Of a DNA stretch of 64,000 nt, positions 38,226 through 49,505 are shown piece by piece. Both the position numbers and the translations under genes were made by a program. The notes beneath the pieces are model-generated. The model made no database searches. It saw only the letters and a list, made by a program, of their open reading frames with translations, and was not told the DNA's origin. Each line of letters starts with the position of its first letter. Position 1 is the stretch's first letter. The stretch covers positions 39,963,759 through 40,027,758 of the forward strand of contig CM053249.1 in the NCBI GenBank assembly GCA_028583405.1, given 5' to 3'. This DNA comes from Pogonophryne albipinna. Taxonomy: Eukaryota; Chordata; Actinopteri; Perciformes; Artedidraconidae.

Positions 38226-38672
38226 TGTTGGAGAAATACTGTTTTCTCCACTCTTTGGGTTGTTTTAATGCACTGATATCATGTGTGGCTCTGAGACTGT
38301 ACGACCTTGCAGCTGCCTCCTCTAATGATAACAGAAGACAGGTTGTTGTTCTATTCTGAGGAGGCAGTCTCCTATATTACCTCACATTGTTGGGAGTCCA
38401 GAAGTCACAGATGACCCATCCAGTTGTCCCATCCCCTTCACCTACGGCTGACATTCCGACACCCGCAGCCACCGTCCTTTTATGGCTTTACTCTCCGTGT
38501 TTTGGACTATATAAGCCTGATGTTTTTTGCTGTTCCTTTGAGCAACATACCTCATGTGTGTGAGTTAACCCATATCCTTTGTATGTGATTTAACTCTGCT
38601 CCTTCTTGCAAGAATAAATTAGTTACCTGATCATTGATTCTCAACCTGGTGTCGAGTGATATTTTCCTAACA
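38226..38672 (+). mobile_element. Solo LTR, copy 1
   Basis: This 447-bp unit starts TGTTGGAGAAATACTG and ends TTTTCCTAACA, flanked by direct TATGT (38221-38225 and 38673-38677). A TATA box (GACTATATAAG) near 38507 and AATAAA near 38614 fit promoter and polyadenylation sites. No internal retroelement sequence adjoins, so it arose by LTR-LTR recombination. The family (gypsy or ERV-like) is not decidable from an LTR alone. A second copy is at 57712-58177. Confidence 0.82.
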
Positions 38673-39097
38673 TATGTAATGTGGTTAAAAGATCATATAT
38701 TACATTATACATGCAGAGATTACGAAATCTTAAAAGAAGCAAATGTAATTGATTAAAACATGTTTGTTAAACAATGTATATGCTAATGTGAAAAAGGTTT
38801 AAATGCTAATGACAAATATTTGTTTACAGTAATATTTAAAACAATGTTAAAGTGTTTATTTGTGATTTACAAGCGTGTCTTAATCCAGGATCCTGATATC
38901 CATTGCTTTGATCTAGACCCACATATCAGGGATATGGGGTACTGACATTGAAACTGATCAACTGCCATTTATCAAGTAACAAAGGACTCCAAATGAGTTT
39001 CCCCCTCGACAGATTTGGAAGATGAATTGTTTGCAGCCAGCCTAGCTTAGAGGGCCTGAATGATAAATACAGCACACACACACTGAAGGTTTCCCAT

Positions 39098-40240
39098 TTC
39101 TCTAATTTCCCCTCCTCGACTCCTATCCTCGCGTCTTAGTCCCTCCCACAGGAGATGCGAGCGGAGGAGTCGAGGAGGGAAACCGAGGAGAGAGGAGGGG
39201 AAGCAGCAGGCGGTTAGAGAAATGAGAACTCCTCTCCTCTGAGCGGTCATTTTAAAGAGACGTCCATTAATGATGACAGGAGGCACAGCAGCCCTCTGTC
39301 TGATGGACAGATGAGTTCATGATGACTTATTTACTTTAATTCATTCACAGTGCGGTATAATGAGACAATAACAGGCTACAGATGCGGACACACACACACA
39401 TATATATATATTTATATAAATATATACCATTTCAGAATCAAACAGAGCTCTCTCATAATAACGTAACACTATCAGAGACTGGATATATATCCCCCCCCCC
39501 CTCTCTGGTCGCTACAATGAGGGAAATAAATTACGGGCCAAAAGTTGTATTTACAAGTATTAAAAGTAAGCAGAGGACACCAAACCAACTGAGACCCGTC
39601 TGTCCGCCGCATCTACGCACACACTGTACCACACACACACCTACACACTGTACCACACACACCTACATACTGTACCACACACACACATACACACTGCCTA
39701 CCACACACACCTACAGCTCCTAAAGCATATAATCAGGCTACAGCCGTTGTGTATTTTATTATGTGAAGCACTAAATGGTCTTAGAAAAATATCGACTCTT
39801 TGTTTGTAGATATCTACTAAACTACAGCAAATAAAGAGAGTAATGTAGGCCTGTTATACTGAGTGATATATATTGTACACTGCTCTGCTTTCTGCACGGA
39901 CCTCACAGCTGTTCTCACTGTAAACATCGCGACGCGATGAAAGCAGTTTCTAAAATAATATCCAGAGGATGCATGCAGAGCTGTCATTGGCTGAGATAAG
40001 TCCGGCCGTGCGTCACGCCTCCACCGTTCCCGGAAATGCATCCGCGGAGGAGCCGTGGAGGAACCATCAGTGTATCCTCGGTTAGAGCTCCTCCAGAGAG
40101 CCTCCTCGACGCTCGATGCTCGGTCCTCGATGTGCATTTAGAGAAATTAGATGTCCTTCAACATGGCGCGCTGAAATTCATTTCCGGGTCACTACCGGAG
40201 GACCGAGGAGTCGAGGAGGGGAAATTTGAGTATTGAGAAG
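39098..40240. mobile_element. TIR element, CCCCTCCTCGACTCCT ends
   Basis: The left terminus TTTCCCCTCCTCGACTCCT pairs with AGGAGTCGAGGAGGGGAAA at the right end. The interior has CA-rich repeats (39600-39715), a block reading ACGGGCCAAAAGTTGTATTT and the site AATATCCAGAGGATGCATGC. Part of it recurs at about 41750-43330. No transposase is seen, so it is non-autonomous. Confidence 0.6.
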
Positions 40241-40269
40241 CCTCTGAGGAGTCGGATTTGATGAAATGA

Positions 40270-41740
40270 GAAAGGGCCCCGGAGATGACAACAACAACAA
40301 CCGGAAGTTACAACATGCTTACCGCAATAGTGGTCCGTGTAGAAACACTGTCAGAGGTGTCAGATTGCATTTTGTGCAACTTTGAAGAAGAGGATGAGCA
40401 TCTGATGGACAGATGTGTTCATGACCACTTATATATTTACTTTAATTAATTGACATTGCGGTATAATGAGACAATAACAGGCTACAGATGCGGACCAGCC
40501 TGTCCTCCTACAAAAAACGACCATATAGGCCGATTGTTCATGTCCTTATTACGACCCAGAGACACGTTTTAAAGTGTATGTTGTTTCTTACACGACCACT
40601 AGAGGTGCTCTAGTGGTCGTGTAAGAAACAACATGCTCCCGGCCCGTTCATTGCAAACGCTCCGGAGGGACGTTTATTCACAAATAACCCTCTCTGGAAA
40701 ATCCTAAATTGTGGAATAGTTTGGCCATTAAAATGCTTTTTGATTCGATTTCTGGCGAGAAGTGTATATCGTACTTTTATAATCTACGTCCAGTCGATGT
40801 GTAGGATCTATAGTTTGATAGATATTACGAAGATGATTTGAGGTCTCGCCAGTATAACGTGTATGAAGCTTCCATGTAAAGTTAGCGTGGCTGAAAACAG
40901 TTTTTCCGGTCTCAAAGTTTTCATAATAAAACCGGATATATTCCCCTCACTGTCAAATGATTACACAGTGATATCTGAATTACTCATCCACTAAAAAACA
41001 TCAGTTTATCCTTGTTAATTACACAATATTGATTGGTTTAAATTGTGTACAATGCTTTTGTGTTTTTAACCTTCGATTCAGAGAAACAAATAGTTTTTTC
41101 GGAGTTAAGACACTACAGTTTCCGAAGACACTACACTACCCAGAATCCCCAGCTATCGTTTGGTACTACAACATCCGCCTTGCTTTACAAACCCCGTGAT
41201 TAGTCATCAAGCCCTGTGATTGGATGTTGGAGTGGCAGTGCGACAAGGTTACGCTGAGTGTCACAGCTCTATGAAATGGAATGGAACCACGGCAGACTTT
41301 CCAAAACTGGAATTGGACGGGTCCAGCCCCCGGGTCCAGCCCATACATCCATGGTCCAGTGGTGTAGTTAATAAAACATAATAATATCAAACATAATATG
41401 ACTATTAACTTTATTGTGAAATTAAAACAGAACGGTAAAGGAAAATACAGTTTCAGTCTCTCGATTTGAAGCTTATGCATTGTACCATGAACCTATATAG
41501 ACCTGTAACAGTCAACAGCATGAGGAGTTGGAAAGGTAGTTCAGTAAATAATATCTTTAAAAACTACAAACAAAAATCCCTTTCTATCAGCTGTACACCG
41601 TCATGGTGTAAATATAACCTATCTACCAATTGGATCAAATATAAAAGTCAGCCGAATTAGTGTTGATACTGCAAGGAGACGTATTGTGTGAAAAGAAATG
41701 GAAGATGTTGTTTAATTGCCAATATATTAATAAATATATT
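40270..41740. other. Intergenic stretch with a perfect hairpin
   Basis: No gene seen. It includes a partial repeat of 39330-39385 (GCGGTATAATGAGACAATAA block at 40457), a perfect hairpin (40578-40634), and near 41120-41150 an ACTACACTACCCAGAATCC motif resembling a ZNF143-type promoter element (weak). Confidence 0.45.
40578..40634. repeat. Perfect 27-bp hairpin with 3-bp loop
   Basis: ATGTTGTTTCTTACACGACC continues through ACTAGAG, then loop GTG, then the exact complement. It is most likely the core of a small foldback repeat. Confidence 0.9.
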
Positions 41741-41749
41741 TATGTATTT

Positions 41750-43330
41750 ATATATCCCCCCCCCCATCTGGTCACTACAATGGGGAATAGAGATTACGGG
41801 CCAAAAGTTGTATTTACAATTATAAAATGTAAGCATAGGACACCAAACCAACGGAGACCTGTCTGTCCGCCGCATCTACGCACAGACACACACACCTACA
41901 CACTGTACCACACACACCTACACACCACACGTACCTACACACTGTACAACACACACACAGCTCCTAAAGCATATAATATATATCAGGATACAGCCGTTGT
42001 GTATTTTATTATGTGAAGCACTAAATGGTCTTAGAAAAATATCGACTCTTTGTTTGTAGTTATCTACTAAACTAAAGCAAATAAAGAGAGTAGGCCTGTT
42101 ATACTATATTATTATGCTTTCTGCACGGACCTCACAGCTGTTCTCACTGTAAACATCGAGTCGCGATTCAAGCAGTTAATAAAATAATATCCAGTAGGGG
42201 TGTAACGGTTCACAGAAGTCACGGTTCGGTTCATACCTCGGTTTGGGGGTCACGGTTCGGTACGGTTCGGTACAACAAGAAAAAGAAAAAAAAGTCCCAA
42301 ATGCATAATTCCAGGTGTGTTGTTATTTATGTTTGAACAGTAGTGCAAGTTTCAGTTTAAAAATAAAGAACTCTGACATTTTTGAATAATTAACTGTATT
42401 AAACAGTTAAAAACAAACCATACACAGTACACTCAGATGGCCATATTATCTATAATGGCTGATGTCAAACAAAAAGGTTTCATCAAGCTGTAAAACTAAA
42501 AAGAATGTCTTGAAAATATGACATCATAAATAATAAGAAAGTGTTTCAAGAGCGCATAGTCGTTGAAAAAATATGCCAAAAGCTTCCGTTATTTATTTTG
42601 GTCTCTCGGCTCTCATGTCTCTTGGCTTCTTGAAAACAGCGGGGATCAGCTGTTGAACTGCTGTTGTCTTTTGCCGGGCTCCGGTGATTGGCAAATCTGG
42701 GTGATGCCTTCTGATATGATTTAGCATGTTTGGCGTGTGTTACCATTAGCATACCGCACCACTGTAGAACAACGCCGACACACCGTCCTCTTCCGAGCCA
42801 CCACTCGCACACTTCATCGTTGTTGTCGTCCACAGGGAACCCGAAATGTTCCCACACAGCTGATTTAAAAGAAGCAGGTAGGTTCTAGCTCCTGTGTGTT
42901 ATCTGAAATCGCCATACTAACTTTTCTTCTTCTTGTATTTAGTTCGTTTTGTTGTTGTGTTTCTTCTTGTTCTTCATTTGTTGTTTAAGGGCGGCTGGCA
43001 AACAGCTTTTAGGCACAATACCGCCCCCTGGATTATAAATAGTGTAGTGGATACTGCCCTGAATGACAAACTTTTTTCCCACTCGTAAAAAAAAGGCGTA
43101 TTCGTCGTGTGACTGCATGTGCCGAACCGTGACGTCCGAACCGTGACGTCCGAACCGTGACGGTACGGGACGAATACGGATACCGTTACACCCCTAATAT
43201 CCAGGGGATGCATGCAGAGCTGTCATTGGCTGAGATAAGTCCGTCACAACTCTTTTAAACATCACTGTTGCCGGAAATACATCCCCGGAGGTTCCGCGGA
43301 GGAGCCATCAGTGTTTCCTTGGTTGCCTGT
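41750..43330. mobile_element. Second copy of 39.4-40.1 kb element, carrying a hAT
   Basis: It shares with 39490-40090 the CCCCCC...CTGGTC block, ACGGGCCAAAAGTTGTATTT, GTCCGCCGCATCTACGCAC and GCATGCAGAGCTGTCATTGG. Its left terminal repeat is not seen and the right end diverges after about 43320. The hAT element 42195-43196 splits it at a site that is uninterrupted in the other copy. Confidence 0.6.
42195..43196 (-). mobile_element. hAT element (ZBED type), internally deleted
   Basis: Ends TAGGGGTGTAACGGT and ACCGTTACACCCCTA are inverted. The 8-bp duplication ATATCCAG (42187-42194 and 43197-43204) is the hAT hallmark. Subterminal GGTTCGGTAC and CCGAACCGTGACG units repeat. On the minus strand (about 42865-42600) a BED-zinc-finger exon reads AVWEHFGFPVDDNNDEV, then changes frame before the Cys pair (TVCRRC). 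The transposase core is missing, so it is a 1,002-bp non-autonomous copy. Confidence 0.85.
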
Positions 43331-43339
43331 TGCCGACCC

Positions 43340-44265
43340 ATGCTTTAGGGCCTCATACAGTATAGCCCTTAAGGTCTAATAATGAGACACACCCCCCCCC
43401 CCCCTCGCACCTCCAAACAGAGCCCCCCTGCATATCAAATCCCAAGTTAACCCCTGGGTGCAGCACTGAGATGTGAGGCATTACTGTCATCTCCTGTTTC
43501 CCCCCCCCCCCCCCACCACAGGCTCCTGGGGGACGGGGGGCAGCAGCTTCCTGTGGCCACAGTCTGCTCTGTGTGATGGGGTTAGCATGATATGCCACTC
43601 TGCTGGTATTGACCTCTTATTGTGGCTCTCTGAAGTGGATATCACTCGCTCTCTGCCTCTATTAGGATGCAGTTTGATCCATCAGGTATTTATGGTGGAA
43701 TGCATCAGTGTTTTCATGAGAAAACATATTGCTTACACTGCCATAATCTTTTGCATGAATGTTTTCAAATTCTACACATATTATTCAGATTTTCAATTAA
43801 CTGAACTGCAGTTAAAAGGTCTATGCAACCAAATTCCAACACTCACTGATTGATTGCCAAGGATGCATTCAAGCACTAAAACTGTTACATGTTAAATGTT
43901 TTTTTAATAGATTCACTGACTAACTAAGTAAAAAGAGCATTTGAGGCTGCTGATCACTTGAAGGCATTTGGTGATAATCCAGTGTGAATAAAAAAGGAAA
44001 TCTTATCTGAAAAAGATAAAGAGTTTATTTTTTAGAATTGTTCTAGAAATTGTCATCAGTAATGTGGACATTGATGCAAACAGTTCAAACTAATCTTTTT
44101 TTAATTTAAATTCTCAGCAGCAGATGCCTGCTACTTGGTGACCTGTTTTTATTTGTAGATCCAAAAGAATAACATACTTGAAAGTATACAGAGGAGTACA
44201 AATGTTTGTATTAAATCCAGACTAAGTGCAGGGTCCTTCAGGCTGAACAGGAGTGAAGCGTTTCC
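43340..44265. other. Intergenic stretch with poly-C tracts
   Basis: C-runs at 43392-43404 and 43501-43514 are notable. The ORF 43473-43853 runs through one of them and has no family features. No gene called. Confidence 0.45.
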
Positions 44266-44284
44266 ATTGTTGGCTTCCAGAGCA

Positions 44285-45805
44285 TGAGTCTTCATCCTGA
44301 GTCCATGTCTTCATCATGAGCCTGAGTCTTCATCATGTCTTCATCATGATTCTGAGTCTTCATCATGTCTTCATCATGAACCTGAGTCTTCATCATGTCT
44401 TCATCATGATTCTGAGTCTTCATCATGTCTTCATCATGAGCCTGAGTCTTCATAATGTCTTCACCATGAGCCTGAGTCTTCATCATGTCTTCATCATGAG
44501 CCTGAGTCTTCATCCTGAGTCCCTGTCTTCGTCATGAGCCTGAGTCTTCATCATGTCTTCATCATGATTCTGAGTCTTCATGATGTCTTCATCATGAGCC
44601 TGAGTCTTCATCATGTCTTCATCATGAGCCTGAGTCTTCATCCTGAGTCCCTGTCTTCATCATGAGCCTGAGTCTTCATCATGTCTTCATCATGATTCTG
44701 AGTCTTCATCATGTCTTCATCATGAGCCTGAGTCGTCATCATGTCTTCATCATGAGCCTGAGTCTTCATCCTGAGTCCCTGTCTTCATCATGAGCCTGAG
44801 TCTTCATCATGTCTTCATCATGAGCCTGAGTCTTCATCATGTCTTCATCATGAGCCTGAGTCTTCATCCTGAGTCCCTGTCTTCATCATGAGCCTGAGTC
44901 TTCATCATGTCTTCATCATGAGCCTGAGTCTTCATCATGTCTTCATCATGAGCCTGAGTCTCCATCATGAGTCCCTGTCTTCATCATGAGCCTGAGTCTT
45001 CTTCATGAGTCCCTGTCTTCATCATGATTCTGAGTCTTCATCATGAGCCTGAGTCTTCATCATGAGTCCCTGTCTTCATCATGAGCCTGAGTCTTCATCC
45101 TGAGTCCCTGTCTTCATCATGAGCCTGAGTCTTCTTCATGATTCTGAGTCTTCATCATGAGTCCCTGTCTTCATCATGATTCTGAGTCTTCATCATGAGC
45201 CTGAGTCTTCATCATGAGTCCCTGTCTTCATCATGAGCCTGAGTCTTCATCATGAGTCCCTGTCTTCATCATGAGCCTGAGTCTTCATCCTGAGTCCCTG
45301 TCTTCATCATGAGCCTGAGTCTTCTTCATGATTCTGAGTCTTCATCATGAGCCTGAGTCTTCTTCATGATTCTGAGTCTTCATCATGAGCCTGAGTCTTC
45401 TTCATGAGTCCCTGTCTTCATCATGATTCTGAGTCTTCATCATGATTCTGAGTCTTCATCATGAGCCTGAGTCTTCATCATGAGTCCCTGTCTTCATCAT
45501 GATTCTGAGTCTTCATCATGTCTTCATCATGAGTCCCTGTCTTCATCATGAGCCTGAGTCTTCATCATGTCTTCATCATGAGCCTGAGTCTTCATCATGA
45601 GTCCCTGTCTTCATCATGAGCCTGAGTCTTCATCATGTCTTCATCATGAGCCTGAGTCTTCATCATGTCTTCATCATGATTCTGAGTCTTCATCATGTCT
45701 TCATCATGAGCCTGAGTCTTCATCATGAGCCTGAGTCTTCATTATGTCTTCATCGTGATTCTGAGTCTTCATCATGTCTTCACAATGAGCCTGAGTCTTC
45801 AGAGG
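44285..45805. repeat. Minisatellite of TCTTCATCATG-type units
   Basis: A ~1.5-kb array is built from short blocks GAGTCTTCATCATG, TCTTCATCATGAGCCT and GAGTCCCTG in varying order, giving higher-order periods of roughly 30-60 bp. All frames can stay open, so long repetitive ORFs occur on both strands (e.g. MSLSLHHVF or MKTQAHDEDM units). These follow from the repeat and are not taken as genes. Confidence 0.93.
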
Positions 45806-45829
45806 GTCTCTGTGTTGTGGGGGACGTCC

Positions 45830-45976
45830 TGTACCTGAGAGTGTGTCCCTGTGGCTACAAGGACTTTTATTGCATGCTTTTATTTAAACTTCTTCTGTTT
45901 ATAATAACATACATTTTTGTATGTCATAAAACCTGATTTCCCCCTGGGAATAATTTAATATTCTGATTCTGATTCA
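45830..45976 (+). repeat. LINE-type 3' end with ATTCTGATTCTGATTC tail
   Basis: The sequence CCCCCTGGGAATAATTTAAT followed by ATTCTGATTCTGATTC matches the frequent 3' end of fish LINEs. No coding sequence is attached. Confidence 0.4.
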
Positions 45977-45979
45977 GAA

Positions 45980-47060
45980 AATAAATAGTTGTTTAAAAAA
46001 AAGGGGGGGAAGACAATAGTTTACACTTTGTTTAAAAAAAGGTGTTTGTTTTCCCCTTGTTGCATGCTCTCTCCCCCCTCCCTTCTCTGTGCTCCGCTGC
46101 CCCCTGGCTGGGCGTGGCTGGCTCCCTCCTGCTGCAGATAGGCACATCTGTTGCCAATCAACCAATCACCCTGCTCCATGAAGGTCCTCACTCCAATGCT
46201 CAGCCAGATGATTCCATGGAGCTGGATGAACCAGTGTCTCTCTGCAACCTGAGTTGTGTGTTCCAGATCTCTGTTTTTATGTGTGAACTACAAAACTCCT
46301 GAACTGTTCTGCTAACCAGCCAGCTCCCTGCCATCACTGCATGCCTTTTGTTTGCATTTTTTATTTAACACCTTAAAACATTCAGAAAATAGTCAGACTC
46401 TGCTTTGGGGTCCATTAGACATCAGAGAGTTACACTCATCACTCTCAAGACACTATTAAGCTTTATGTGTTTACATTACAAAATTGTCATATATTGGTGG
46501 TTTTTATAAATGAATATTTTTCTTCTCCTCAACTACAGTGGTAGAATTTCAACCTGAGGTGGTGTTTAACTGTGGTTTTGACATTGGCTAACATGACACT
46601 TTATTGGGTCATGAATAATTTCCATGGCCTCAGGTAAAGCGGCCGTCTTTGGACTTACAATTAAGATGTCATTATATGTTTTATAAAGTTTGAGGTCATG
46701 ACATACACTACTGAGCTTATTTGTGGAGTTTGAAGAGGAATCCAACTACTGCTCGCTGTAACTAGCCACCCTTAGCTTAGTTAGCCATACAGCTAGTGCC
46801 TGTTAGCTGACCTTGGGTTGAGACAAACACCTTGGTACTATACTGTGCTGCAGACTGGCCTCTTTTGTGTTTCCTATAAAAACAGGAAGCTAGGGAGGGA
46901 CATTGAAAGGAGTTTATGGAAGTCAATAGAACCAAATGTGCCTTACGTTCCCTTCTATCCTTTAATCGAAGGGCCTGGGCCTAAAACAGGTGTGCAAAAA
47001 AAGTAACAAGAAATGAAAATAAAGAAATGTTGGAATAGACTTTAATCGGAAAACCAACTT
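45980..47060. other. Intergenic stretch without recognised gene
   Basis: Contains only short ORFs without family motifs. Nothing further can be supported. Confidence 0.45.
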
Positions 47061-47069
47061 CACAAAGTA

Positions 47070-47580
47070 TAGTCAATACTTCTTCTGACTGGCTGCATCA
47101 CGGCCTGGTACGGCAGCTGCAGCGCCCTCAATCGTAAGGCTTTACAGAGGGTGGTGAAAACTGCACAGAACATCACCAGGACGGAGCTGCCATCCATGGA
47201 GGACCTCTACTCCCAGCGGCTCAGGAAGAAATCCCTCAGGATTATGAAAGACCCCCAGCCACAAACTGTTCTGTCTGCTGCCGTCTGGCAGGTGGTGCCG
47301 CAGCATCAGGACTAAAACCACCAGACTCATAACATTAATCTGGCTGCTACTTAGAAATTATGTATCTAATATATCATTCCAATCACTTGCACTATTTCAC
47401 TTTTTTACTATTTTTCTTTTGGTATTTACTATTTACTTGCACTATTTTTTCTGATTGTCTGTTTTATTGTGTTGCACTGTTGGAGGAGCCTGTAACCTAA
47501 GATTGTCATCGTCATAACTACACTGTAGCTATGCAGGTATGACCAATAAAAGCCTTGAGCCTTGAACCTTGAACCTTGAT
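47070..47580 (+). mobile_element. 5'-truncated LINE 3' end with CCTTGAA tail
   Basis: On the plus strand the sequence encodes CITAWYGSCSALNRKALQRV, then VVKTAQNI and a degenerate basic segment, typical of the C-terminal region of fish non-LTR retrotransposon ORFs. An AATAAA-like site precedes repeated CCTTGAA/CCTTGAG units (about 47550-47578). Stops and an indel break the frame. Confidence 0.6.
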
Positions 47581-47839
47581 AGCAATCCAAGATTCCAAAG
47601 ATGAGCTGTCATGTCAGATGTTGGCAGCATTGACTGGCTGATATCTAACTTTAGCAGGGAATAAAACATTTTATCCAGTTATAATCTATTCTGTTGCATG
47701 CATTTGAAGAGGCCCCATGTGACTACATTATGATCACTATATACAGAGCGTTTTGCAAAGTAGTTTCCCATTTTTTATTTTACTTTAAAGAAAAAAGTCA
47801 ATGTATCGAACAAAATCCCTGGCTTCAGTCAACTGCTGG

Positions 47840-48346
47840 TTAATAGTCTTCTTCTTCTCCATCCAACTCGGCATGGATCTTTTCAAGTCTCTCCTTGAGG
47901 CGTCTGCAATTTTTGAGATTGTGAAGAAAAGCCTCCGAAGCGCCTTGGATCCTCCAATCATCCGTGAAAATGTCCTTATCAGTAAGAGTCTGGTCGATCT
48001 CAGTAATGAAGTCGGTGAGCCAGAGTCTTTTCATTAACGCGTTGTAATTGTTTCTGAAGTAAAAATCGGACATGTCATTCAGAAAATCGTGTTGCCCCTG
48101 GCCGGGGTGACTGACTCGGCACCCGTTGCAGATTTCTTCTCTGTACCGATGTATCACCCTCTCTACAATATCAACCAACACCGATTTCACTGTGTCGATA
48201 AACAGAGACGTCTTGGCCCAAGGAGCAAAATCAGCAGCGGTAGTATTGCAGGATTCGGGTGTCCACAATGGTGGTGATGATGGTAGTCCAGGAGTCTGTT
48301 CCTGGCTGCAGCTTGCGGGGGGAGTCTTGGTTTTTCTCAGATCCAT
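47840..48346 (-). CDS. Unassigned 168-aa protein of the Polinton-type family
   Basis: The frame is open from its Met. A Pro-rich N-terminus is followed by a helical region with EEICNGCRVSHPGQGQHDF, a Cys/His cluster that may bind zinc, and an acidic C-terminus (DGEEEDY). I cannot name a family with confidence; a similar Cys-Gly-Cys...His-Pro cluster occurs in my memory of proteins from large fish DNA elements. Just upstream lies one of three copies of a repeated leader segment (48370-48450). It may be an accessory gene of the element. Confidence 0.45.
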   Translation of the reverse strand: MDLRKTKTPPASCSQEQTPGLPSSPPLWTPESCNTTAADFAPWAKTSLFIDTVKSVLVDIVERVIHRYREEICNGCRVSHPGQGQHDFLNDMSDFYFRNNYNALMKRLWLTDFITEIDQTLTDKDIFTDDWRIQGASEAFLHNLKNCRRLKERLEKIHAELDGEEEDY

Positions 48347-48369
48347 GGCTAGTTTACAACGGTCGTCTT

Positions 48370-48530
48370 AGTGGGGTCCTTCGTTTTAGATGATTTGCTG
48401 AGTGTTGGGTGGGACTTATTGCGTTGAATGGGGAGGAGTCATCTGGAGAATTGAAAGTTTTTAGAAAAGTTCTTTAAGCGTTGTAGTTTTTTCATCTATC
48501 ATTTCCAACCAAGCAGCAATAGGTCAAATT
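48370..48530 (-). repeat. Repeated leader module, copy 1, plus gene-end fragment
   Basis: GGGTCCTTCGTTTTAGATGA and GGTGGGACTTATTGCGTTGA match modules at 49425-49505 and 50366-50455. Next to it, 48476-48525 resembles 49550-49605 (TTCTTTAAGC...GTAG and AAGCAG), which is the 3' coding end of the other gene. The module is therefore a duplicated gene-junction unit. Confidence 0.55.
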
Positions 48531-48699
48531 TAAGAATAAGTAATAGTTTGTCAAGATTTTGCAGAATAAGTCAAAAGTATAGTTTGTCAGAAAATATGGA
48601 AAAGTCATTGTGTACAAAATAGTATGTTGAAAATCAAAAAGAAAGAAACTCTATTCATTACAAATTAATGAATATTTTACCCAGTTCTAAAGTTTTGCA

Positions 48700-49010
48700 C
48701 CCCCTAAAGAAAACCCCATTCCTACCAAGTACTTCATATTATACCCTTTGTTAAGTGTTGCGTACATCAAGGTGTATCTTAAAGTATCTTGGTAGCAGAA
48801 AATAACTAAAATATGTAAGGTTATCAGTAAAGAAAAAACCTTGTTTAACTGAATAAGTGTTTTTACAGCAATAAAAAAAACCCTGCCATTAAAAGAAAAC
48901 CAAATTACTTACAAAAGTACTTCATAATCTACCATTTGTTAAGTGTTGCATACGCCAAAAGTGTGTCTAAAAGTATCTTAGTAACACAAGAAAAGAGAAA
49001 AAAGCGTTGA
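48700..49010 (-). repeat. Diverged single copies of the ~175-bp repeat
   Basis: Two units with the order GTACTTCATA, CTACC, TTTGTTAAGTGTTG, GTGTATCTTAAAGTATCTT (or GTGTGTCTAAAAGTATCTTA) and CCTTGTTTAACTGAATAAG correspond block by block to the array unit at 11-16 kb. They are strongly diverged and not amplified. This indicates the repeat is an old part of the family. Confidence 0.55.
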
Positions 49011-49196
49011 TGTTAACAAAAACTGGATTGTTCCACTGAAATAATATATAAATAATTTCAAAAAGTGCGTTTAAAAGAAAATGTATTCAGATAAAGTATT
49101 TTGTTAGAATATTAAGTCCAAGATGGTTACATTTTTTACCCCTTAAACCATTTGTATTATATTTTTGTTTTCCTAATAAAGACAGAGTCACCTGAA

Positions 49197-49403
49197 TTAA
49201 TTTTGTCTCCATAACTTTTTTTCTTTTTTACATTTTGTAACAATCTTTAAACATTTGTAGAGACCAAACACTGTGGTTAAAATGAGTGTCTTTATGACGT
49301 CTCTCACACAGTTGGTATTTTTCACAAGATTCATTTTTAAACACATCATCTTGATACAGAGATAACACATTTTCGTAAGACCTTTTACATAGGTAGAAAA
49401 CAC
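49197..49403 (-). CDS. Possible small basic protein
   Basis: A 68-codon frame rich in Lys and Cys (KMCYLCIKMMCLKMN and a KCKKEKK end) follows a leader module (49425-49505), the same arrangement as the 168-aa gene. No homology is recognised. It may be chance, given AT-rich context. Confidence 0.25.
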   Translation of the reverse strand: MFSTYVKGLTKMCYLCIKMMCLKMNLVKNTNCVRDVIKTLILTTVFGLYKCLKIVTKCKKEKKLWRQN

Positions 49404-49424
49404 AATGCTTTTCTTTGAGGGGGT

Positions 49425-49505
49425 CTTTAGTTTTAAATGATCTGGTGAGGAGGGTGTGACTTGTTATGTTGAGTTGGAGGCTGAGTCCTCTGCAAAAGTG
49501 AGAGT
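49425..49505 (-). promoter_or_regulatory. Repeated leader module, copy 2
   Basis: Contains AAATGATCTGGTGAGGAGGG with GACTTGTTATGTTGAG, nearly as in copy 3 (50366-50455). Because it lies just 5' of frames on the minus strand, I infer a shared promoter or leader. It also spans the 3' end of the upstream gene. Confidence 0.4.

Noticed and set aside
43473..43853. 126-codon ORF starting in a poly-C tract
   Set aside because: Low-complexity start, no domain, no splice or promoter context that supports coding.
44292..45936. Repetitive ORFs (MKTQ or MSLSLHHVF units)
   Set aside because: They follow from the minisatellite's unit structure and appear on both strands without other coding signs.
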